Below the pieces are notes generated by a model that saw only the letters and a list, made by a program, of their open reading frames with translations, was not told where the DNA came from and made no database searches. 6,127 nucleotides of DNA. Source: Trebonia sp. GTDB lineage: Bacteria > Actinomycetota > Actinomycetes > Streptosporangiales > Streptosporangiaceae. Positions within the stretch are counted from its first letter, which is position 1. Each line of letters begins with the position of its first letter. The stretch covers positions 1 to 6,127 of the forward strand of contig JASHXJ010000636.1 of the NCBI GenBank assembly GCA_030043595.1. The letters are read 5' to 3'. Shown here in pieces: positions 1 through 6,127 of this stretch. The position numbers and the translations under genes are program-made.

Positions 1-1533
<1,533 letters not shown>

Positions 1534-1534
1534 C

Positions 1535-2479
1535 ATGACAGCGGTGTTCCTGGAAACCCCCCGGCGGCTGGTGGAGGTCACCATCGACGGGGAGACCGTG
1601 CGCGTGCCCGAGGGCGCCACGCTGCTCGAAGCCTGCCGCCAGCAGGGAATCGACACGCCCACGCTGTGCTATCTGGAGAACCTCACCCCGGTGAACGTGT
1701 GCCGGGTGTGCGTCGTGGAGGTCGAAGGATCCAGGACGCTCGTGCCGGCCTGCTCGCGCAAGGCCGAGCCGGGCATGACCGTGCACACCGACTCCGAACG
1801 CGTCCGCACCAGCCGCAAGATGGTCCTTGAGTTCCTGGCCTCCTCCGCCGACCTCTCGCTGGCCTCACCGCAGGTGCGCGGCTGGATCTCGCGGTACGGC
1901 GTCGACCCGGCACGGTACGGCCCGCCTGCGCCCGAGCACGAGGCGGGCGAACGGGACGCGGCCCGGCCCGGCGAGCATCACGCCGCGGACGGCGAGACCG
2001 CCGCCACCGTTCAGCAGCCGGTGAAGTACGACAATGACAGCTACGTCCGCGACTACTCGCGCTGCATCCTCTGCTACAAGTGCGTGGAGGCGTGCGGGCC
2101 GGACGCGCAGAACACGTTCGCGATCGCGGTGGCGGGCCGCGGGTTCGACGCCCGCATCTCCACCGAATTCGACGTGACCCTGCCCGACTCCGCCTGCGTG
2201 TACTGCGGCAACTGCATCGGGGTCTGCCCCACGGGAGCCCTGATGCCCGCGAGCGAGTACGCCATGCGGCAGGCCGGCACGTGGGACGAGTCAAGGCAGA
2301 CCGTCACGACCACCATCTGCCCGTACTGCGGCGTGGGCTGCAACCTCGAACTGCACGTCCAGGACAACAGGATCGTGAAGGTGACGTCACCGCTGGAGCA
2401 CGACGTCGGCCATGGCCACCTGTGCGTGAAAGGCCGGTTCGGCTTCGAGTTCGTCCAGGGCCGCGCCCGCGAGTCCTAG
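1535..2479 (+). CDS. Formate dehydrogenase alpha-type iron-sulfur subunit lacking the molybdopterin catalytic domain
   Basis: This 314-aa protein should relay electrons between a molybdenum site and the NuoEF diaphorase encoded just upstream. In order: a [2Fe-2S] ferredoxin domain (about 10-80; Cys45, 56, 59, 73), a short helical stretch, a hydrophilic Glu/His/Ala-rich linker (about 130-162), two ferredoxin-type [4Fe-4S] sites (Cys177, 180, 183, 187 and Cys221, 224, 227, 231), then the MopB Fe4S4 motif (Cys262, 265, 269, 297) ending CVKGRFGFEFVQ. In formate dehydrogenase alpha chains this last segment leads straight into a Mo-bis-PGD catalytic domain of several hundred residues; here a TAG follows seven residues later. 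The His-Cys [4Fe-4S] motif found in NuoG after the ferredoxin domain is absent. HoxU-type hydrogenase subunits lack the MopB motif, so formate dehydrogenase ancestry is favoured. It may be a genuine split subunit with its catalytic partner encoded elsewhere, or a truncated remnant. The intact ligands favour function. Confidence 0.85.
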   Translation: MTAVFLETPRRLVEVTIDGETVRVPEGATLLEACRQQGIDTPTLCYLENLTPVNVCRVCVVEVEGSRTLVPACSRKAEPGMTVHTDSERVRTSRKMVLEFLASSADLSLASPQVRGWISRYGVDPARYGPPAPEHEAGERDAARPGEHHAADGETAATVQQPVKYDNDSYVRDYSRCILCYKCVEACGPDAQNTFAIAVAGRGFDARISTEFDVTLPDSACVYCGNCIGVCPTGALMPASEYAMRQAGTWDESRQTVTTTICPYCGVGCNLELHVQDNRIVKVTSPLEHDVGHGHLCVKGRFGFEFVQGRARES

Positions 2480-3261
2480 AACCCGGGGAACACCGTTCGC
2501 AGCTCGGGCAGGCTGACGTCCGACGCCTGCACCTCGCCGGAGGCCACGACGGACTCGCCGAGCCGGCCGTAGACCAGGCGCAGCAGCGCCTCGGCCGTCA
2601 GGTCGAGGGAGCCGGCGGTCGGCGCGTCGCCGGCCCCGGGCGTCATGGTGACGCCGCCGGTGTCCAGCGTGTACGTGCCCGCCGGGCCGGTGGTGGTGAC
2701 CGCGATCAGCGCCGGGTTGTCGGACTTCTTGCCCATCCACGGCATCATCTGCGGCAGGCCCGGGAGCAGCAGGTCGACGGCGTCCGTGGAGACCCGCGCG
2801 GCCGGGTCCAGGGCGACGGCGACGTCCCAGGTGTGCACGGCGTGCTCGGAGACGCGGAACCGCAGCAGCCCGGCCAGGTCCATCTGCATGCCGAACATCG
2901 TCATCCGGAACGCGGCGATCTCCTCAGGAGTGAGCGACTCGACGCGGGAAACAAGGGACTCGTTGGCGTCGATGCTCTCTTCCGCCTGGTCCTCAGGAGA
3001 CCGCGCGTCCCAGACGTCCCAGATCGCGCGGGAGTCCTCCTGGGTCGGCACCTGGCCGCCGGTCAGGCCCGCATGCAGGTTCAGCTGGAAAATCTCGGCG
3101 CCGCTGCCCAGGTGGGACAGCACCTGCGCGATCGACCATTCGGTGTCGTAGGACTGCTTGCGCAGGCCATCGGAGTCGAGGGTGGCGACAATGTCGGCAA
3201 GCCGGTCATGGGAGGCGCGAAGCGCCCGCACCCAGGGACCGGGATCGGTTACAGAATCCAC
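2476..3261 (-). CDS. DinB-fold maleylpyruvate isomerase/mycothiol-dependent family protein
   Basis: This 261-aa protein resembles the actinobacterial maleylpyruvate isomerase N-terminal family, metal-dependent enzymes that often use mycothiol as cofactor or co-substrate. The substrate of this member is unknown. The N-terminal four-helix DinB-like domain spans about 10-155, with W42 and H50 in the EWS..QVLSHLG segment and E139-x3-H143 in SEHAVHTWDVA. H50/E139/H143 match the expected His-Glu-His metal triad. The C-terminal part (about 170-255) looks like the small alpha/beta domain of this family, ending in ALLRLVYGRL. There is no signal peptide or membrane helix, so it is cytoplasmic. The GTG start is supported by AGGA (3272-3269) 7 nt upstream, which overlaps the stop of the STAND gene 9 nt away, so coupled translation is likely. 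Its stop overlaps that of the convergent Fe-S gene. Family assignment is good; mycothiol use is inferred. Confidence 0.85.
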   Translation of the reverse strand: MDSVTDPGPWVRALRASHDRLADIVATLDSDGLRKQSYDTEWSIAQVLSHLGSGAEIFQLNLHAGLTGGQVPTQEDSRAIWDVWDARSPEDQAEESIDANESLVSRVESLTPEEIAAFRMTMFGMQMDLAGLLRFRVSEHAVHTWDVAVALDPAARVSTDAVDLLLPGLPQMMPWMGKKSDNPALIAVTTTGPAGTYTLDTGGVTMTPGAGDAPTAGSLDLTAEALLRLVYGRLGESVVASGEVQASDVSLPELRTVFPGF

Positions 3262-3268
3262 GCGATGA

Positions 3269-3272
3269 TCCT
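3269..3272 (-). promoter_or_regulatory. Ribosome-binding sequence overlapping the STAND gene stop
   Basis: On the minus strand AGGA shares its first two bases with the TAG stop of the STAND gene and sits 7 nt before the GTG start of the DinB-like gene. A ribosome terminating on the STAND message would be placed directly over it, which fits translational coupling. Confidence 0.6.
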
Positions 3273-5319
3273 ATGACCCGGCCTCGCTCAGCGCGCGCAG
3301 GTCGCCGGCGAGGTTCCGGGCGGATCGCTGCGTGTCGGGGTGGTCGTCGCCGAGCACCCGGCGGCGGCGGGCCAGGGTGTCTTCGTCCAGTTCCCGCGCG
3401 GCTTGAAGCTCCCCCAGCATGTGCAGGTCGCTGGCGAGGTTGCTGGCGGATGTGAGGGTCTGCGGGTGGTCGTCACCGAGTACTCGGCGCCGCCGGGCCA
3501 GGGTGTCTTCGTCCAGTTCCCGCGCGGCGTGAAAGTCCCCCAGGTCATACAGGTAGTTGGCGAGGTTGCTGGCGGATCTGAGGGTGTCGGGGTGGTCGTC
3601 ACCGAGTATTCGGCGCCGCCGGGCCAGGGTGTCTTCGTCCAGTTCCCGCGCGGCCTGAAGCTCCCCCAGCTCGCGCAGGTCGTTGGCGAGGTTGCCGGCG
3701 GATATGAGGGTGCCGGGGTGGTCGTCACCGAGGATACGGCGCCGCCGGGCCAGGGTGTCTTCATCGAGGGCGCGCGCGGCGTCAAACTCCCCCAGCCCGT
3801 ACAGGTCGACGGCGAAGTTGCTGGCGGAGGTGAGGGTGCCGGGGTCGTCGTCACCGTAAATGCGCCGGAAAATGGGCAGATTGTCTTCATCGAGCCGCCG
3901 CGCTTCGACCAGGCGGCCCATCTCACGAAGCGCATAGGCGAGATGGTTCGCAGCCCAGAGCGTGTTGCGGTCGTGGCGTCCGAGCCGAGTCAGCCAGTCG
4001 TCGTATAGCGACCGGGCCAGGTCGTGGCCAGCGCGCGCGTCGCCACGGCTAATCAGGTACCACACAGCTTCGCGAGCCATGCGGTGAAGCTGCTCGTTGT
4101 CGGCACCTGCCGGGTCGAGGGCTACAAGGTGGGGCAGCACGCGCGCCCAGTCCTGCCACGTCTCAGGCAATTCCCCGTTGCCAGGCTGGCAAGTGGCGAC
4201 CAGGCGCACCGCGATGTTCCGGATCGCGGCCCCGCTGTCCCCAAGGTGGCCGCGGATGATCGCCTGGGTGAGGCGGTGCATGAGGAAGCTCCCGTGATCA
4301 ACGCGGACGAGCGCGCTTCCGCCCAGCCGGGCCACCACCTGCCGCCAGGCCACCGGATCCTTGGCCCGCTCGCGCAGTGGCGCGGGCAGTTCCCCCGCCG
4401 CGCGGACGAACCACTCAGCCGGCACCGGCTCGGCGGCGAGGAACGCGCAGATCGCGGCTACGTCGGCGGCCGAACGGTCCTCGTCGCGCATCCGGTCGAA
4501 CGAGAGCTGCGTCGCCACGGCAAGCGACCGCGGATACGACCATGGCGTGCCCGCGTCCAGCATTTCGACCGGCCGCTTTGCCAGCAGGCCGATGTACTCG
4601 TCCGGGGGTATGCCCGTCAGTGCCATGTAGCCGGCGGCCTGGGCGACCGCGAGCGGCAGATCGCCGACCGCGTCCGCCACCCGGTCAGCTTCGGCATCTG
4701 TCAGGTCGGGCACGCGGCGCCGCAGCAGAGCCACCGAATCAGCGCGGGTGAACACGTCGATCTCGACCGGGACCGCGATCTCGTCCCAGCCGTATGCGCG
4801 GGAGGTGATCAGCACGTGTCCCGAGCCGCCAGGCAGCCAGTCAGTCACGTCGCCTGGTTTCTCGACGTTGTCGAAGAGGAGCAGCCACCGTTGCCGCTCG
4901 CGCAGCTCGTTCAGTATTGCCAGCCGTGCCGTCGCGAGCTGTGTGCCGGGCGGGGCGCATCCGAGCGCTTCGGCAAGCGCGGCGAACTGCTCGCCGATCA
5001 GCCCGGCTTGTTCGGCGTTGATCCACCAGACCACGTCGTACTCGCCGGCGAACCGGTGCGCGAACTCGATGGCGAGCTGTGTCTTGCCGATACCGCCCAT
5101 GCCGCGCAGCGCCTGCACGACCGCGTTCTCCCCGGACAGCAGGGCTTCACGGACCGCGGTGAGCAGCCGCTCCCGCCCGACGAACGCGCGGTTGCGTGCC
5201 GGGACGTTGCCCCAGACGCGCTTAGTCACCGCAGGCGCGGGCGCACCAGCGTAGTTGTTAATCGTCACGTCCCGGCCGGCCCGGTAGGCGTCCCGTCCGG
5301 CGCGATCCTCCGACCCCAC
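3271..5319 (-). CDS. STAND NTPase: AGRD-type N-terminus, NB-ARC domain and C-terminal TPR array
   Basis: This 682-aa cytoplasmic NLR-like switch ATPase probably senses a ligand or partner through its TPRs and oligomerises on ATP binding. Residues 7-23 hold a short duplicated AGRD motif (AGRDAYRAGRDVTINNY), then a Pro/Ala linker. The NB-ARC core follows: GREx at 48-51, Walker A GMGGIGKT (73-80), Walker B LLLFDN (146-151), sensor ITSR (171-174), GDLPLA (219-224), and an MHD-like MHRL (347-350) at the end of the winged-helix region. A helical linker of about 360-450 leads into 42-residue kinesin-light-chain-like TPRs from 453 to the end. No catalytic effector domain is visible. The GTG at 5319 lies 5 nt after the cydC stop; its Shine-Dalgarno (AGGG, 3 nt spacing) is poor, so it probably depends on coupling. 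An internal GTG at residue 18 would remove the AGRD motif and is less likely. Such proteins act in regulation or phage defence; the role here is unknown. Confidence 0.9.
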   Translation of the reverse strand: MGSEDRAGRDAYRAGRDVTINNYAGAPAPAVTKRVWGNVPARNRAFVGRERLLTAVREALLSGENAVVQALRGMGGIGKTQLAIEFAHRFAGEYDVVWWINAEQAGLIGEQFAALAEALGCAPPGTQLATARLAILNELRERQRWLLLFDNVEKPGDVTDWLPGGSGHVLITSRAYGWDEIAVPVEIDVFTRADSVALLRRRVPDLTDAEADRVADAVGDLPLAVAQAAGYMALTGIPPDEYIGLLAKRPVEMLDAGTPWSYPRSLAVATQLSFDRMRDEDRSAADVAAICAFLAAEPVPAEWFVRAAGELPAPLRERAKDPVAWRQVVARLGGSALVRVDHGSFLMHRLTQAIIRGHLGDSGAAIRNIAVRLVATCQPGNGELPETWQDWARVLPHLVALDPAGADNEQLHRMAREAVWYLISRGDARAGHDLARSLYDDWLTRLGRHDRNTLWAANHLAYALREMGRLVEARRLDEDNLPIFRRIYGDDDPGTLTSASNFAVDLYGLGEFDAARALDEDTLARRRRILGDDHPGTLISAGNLANDLRELGELQAARELDEDTLARRRRILGDDHPDTLRSASNLANYLYDLGDFHAARELDEDTLARRRRVLGDDHPQTLTSASNLASDLHMLGELQAARELDEDTLARRRRVLGDDHPDTQRSARNLAGDLRALSEAGS
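3274..3963 (-). repeat. Tandem 126-bp repeats encoding 42-residue TPR units
   Basis: Five full units and one partial unit encode the TPR array of the STAND protein. In reading order they are 3963-3838, 3837-3712, 3711-3586, 3585-3460, 3459-3334 and the 20-residue partial unit 3333-3274. The consensus is TL-SASNLA-DL--LGE--AARELDEDTLARRRR-LGDDHP-. A plus-strand landmark beginning GCCAGGGTGTCTTCG recurs at 3371, 3497 and 3623, exactly 126 bp apart; its first 14 bases recur at 3749 and it is degenerate near 3875. The first unit is the most divergent and the downstream ones nearly identical, so the array probably grew or was homogenised recently towards the C-terminus. Confidence 0.92.
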
Positions 5320-5324
5320 AGACC

Positions 5325-6127
5325 CTATGAAACCAGGCGGCCGCCCTCCAGGCGAAGAACCTGATCAACCTCGCCCGCGGCGACCGGCCGGTGCGTGATC
5401 AGCAGCACCGTGCGACCCGCGACCGCCGCAAGCAGGTCCCGCGTCAGCTCGTCCGCGGTCAAGGCATCGAGGTGCTCGGCGGGCTCGTCCAGGATCACCA
5501 CGGGGAAGTCGGCGAGCAGCACCCGCGCCAGCGCCAGCCGCTGCCGCTGCCCTCCGGACAGCCGGGCACCGTGCTCCCCCACCGGCGTCGCCAGCCCCAG
5601 CGGCAGCGAGTCGACCCACGGCAGGAGCCGCGCCCTCGCCAGGGCCGAACGGAGCTCAGCGACAGAAGCCGACGGCCGGGCCAACCGCAGGTTCGCCTCC
5701 AGCGTCGAGTCGAAGACGTGCGCGTCCTGCTCGCATAGCCCGACGACCGAACGCACGTCGTCGGATGAGAGGGATCGCAGCTCCGCGCCCCCCAGAGTAA
5801 CCAGCCCCGACGAGTAGTCGAGGAACCGCAGCAGCACCATCGCCAGCGTCGTCTTTCCCGACCCGGACGGGCCGACGACCGCGACCCGTGACCCCGCCGG
5901 GACGCTGAACGACAGGTCCCGCAGCACATCCTCGCCGGGCGACCATCCCGCCGACAGGCCCCGGACGGCAAGGTCGTACGGCGCTCCGGGCAGCGCGGCA
6001 GGCACAGACGGCTCCGTCACCGGCGCGGGCCGCGCCACCACGTCCGCCACCCGCGCCGCCGCGGCGCGCAGCCGCGGCACCTGCTGGGCCGCGGGCGCCA
6101 GCCCGGCGAACACCTCGTGCGCGGCGA
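5325..6127 (-). CDS. cydC: CydC, ATPase-bearing subunit of the CydDC thiol reductant ABC exporter (5' partial)
   Basis: CydDC is an inner-membrane ABC exporter of cysteine and other low-molecular-weight thiols, needed for cytochrome bd assembly. The frame is open to the window edge, so only the end of the transmembrane domain (AHEVFAGLAPAAQQVP) and the whole nucleotide-binding domain are visible. That domain has Walker A GPSGSGKT (5873-5850), the Q-loop in LCEQDAHVFDST, signature LSGGQRQ (5561-5541), Walker B VVILDEP (about 5503-5481), D-loop EHLD and H-loop THR. The QDAHVFDST segment and the EHLD D-loop resemble actinobacterial CydC more than CydD or lipid exporters. The D-loop region reads DEPAEHLD rather than the common DEPTEHLD, a mild change. 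All ATPase motifs are intact. In many actinomycetes CydD and CydC are one polypeptide, so this could be the C-terminal half of a fused CydDC. The GTG codon at 6113 is an internal valine, not the start. Confidence 0.85.
   Translation of the reverse strand, partial: AAHEVFAGLAPAAQQVPRLRAAAARVADVVARPAPVTEPSVPAALPGAPYDLAVRGLSAGWSPGEDVLRDLSFSVPAGSRVAVVGPSGSGKTTLAMVLLRFLDYSSGLVTLGGAELRSLSSDDVRSVVGLCEQDAHVFDSTLEANLRLARPSASVAELRSALARARLLPWVDSLPLGLATPVGEHGARLSGGQRQRLALARVLLADFPVVILDEPAEHLDALTADELTRDLLAAVAGRTVLLITHRPVAAGEVDQVLRLEGGRLVS

Noticed and set aside
2080..3276. Plus-strand open frame running from the Fe-S gene across the DinB gene, as a possible frameshifted catalytic domain
   Set aside because: The translation after 2479 shows no molybdopterin-domain motifs and is only the complement of the DinB gene, so there is no evidence for a frameshift.
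3340..4008. Plus-strand open frame with a 42-residue repeat (VVVTEYSAPPGQGVF-like)
   Set aside because: Its periodicity is the mirror of the TPR units on the minus strand. It has no start signal and no family resemblance of its own.
5336..5345. GGCGGCCGCC palindrome near the end of cydC as a terminator or operator
   Set aside because: It has no loop and no T-tract, lies within conserved-looking coding sequence, and such palindromes are expected by chance in GC-rich DNA.
4024..5364. 446-codon plus-strand open frame opposite the STAND gene
   Set aside because: It is an antisense shadow in GC-rich DNA. The minus strand carries the full set of NB-ARC motifs in order.

Overview
The window is GC-rich with strong G/C preference at third codon positions. 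It carries a mycothiol-enzyme-like DinB protein, an actinobacterial-type NB-ARC/TPR STAND protein and a CydC of the actinobacterial kind. Together these point to an actinomycete (Actinomycetota), but the genus cannot be named from the sequence. Almost every base is coding: the gaps between genes are 1, 9 and 5 nt, and one convergent pair overlaps. There is no room for a separate promoter or intergenic RNA, and I found no tRNA, rRNA, CRISPR array or insertion sequence.

Left half (1-2479, plus strand). Two genes 1 nt apart encode electron-transfer subunits related to NAD-dependent formate dehydrogenases and complex I. The first (5' end outside the window) is a NuoE-NuoF fusion: the tail of a thioredoxin-like [2Fe-2S] domain, then an FMN/NAD(H) domain, an SLBB domain and an N3-type [4Fe-4S] site. 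The second (314 aa) is the iron-sulfur N-terminus of a formate dehydrogenase alpha subunit: a [2Fe-2S] ferredoxin, two [4Fe-4S] clusters and the Fe4S4 segment that normally opens the molybdopterin catalytic domain. It stops there, so no molybdenum catalytic domain is present. The likely electron path is molybdenum site (elsewhere) to Fe-S chain to FMN to NAD+, or the reverse.

Right half (6127-2476, minus strand). Three tightly packed genes read leftward: the C-terminal part of cydC (ATPase half of the CydDC thiol exporter), a 682-aa STAND NTPase (short AGRD-type N-terminus, NB-ARC switch, TPR array), and a 261-aa DinB-fold protein of the maleylpyruvate isomerase/mycothiol-dependent family. 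Spacings of 5 and 9 nt, with ribosome-binding sequences overlapping the preceding stop codons, suggest one transcript with translational coupling. The two strands meet at a shared CTAG holding both stop codons.

The most interesting points are the clean split of the formate dehydrogenase alpha chain and the STAND/DinB pair. That pair looks like a sensor-switch NLR-like protein coupled to a predicted metal/thiol enzyme. A conflict or stress-signalling role is inference only.
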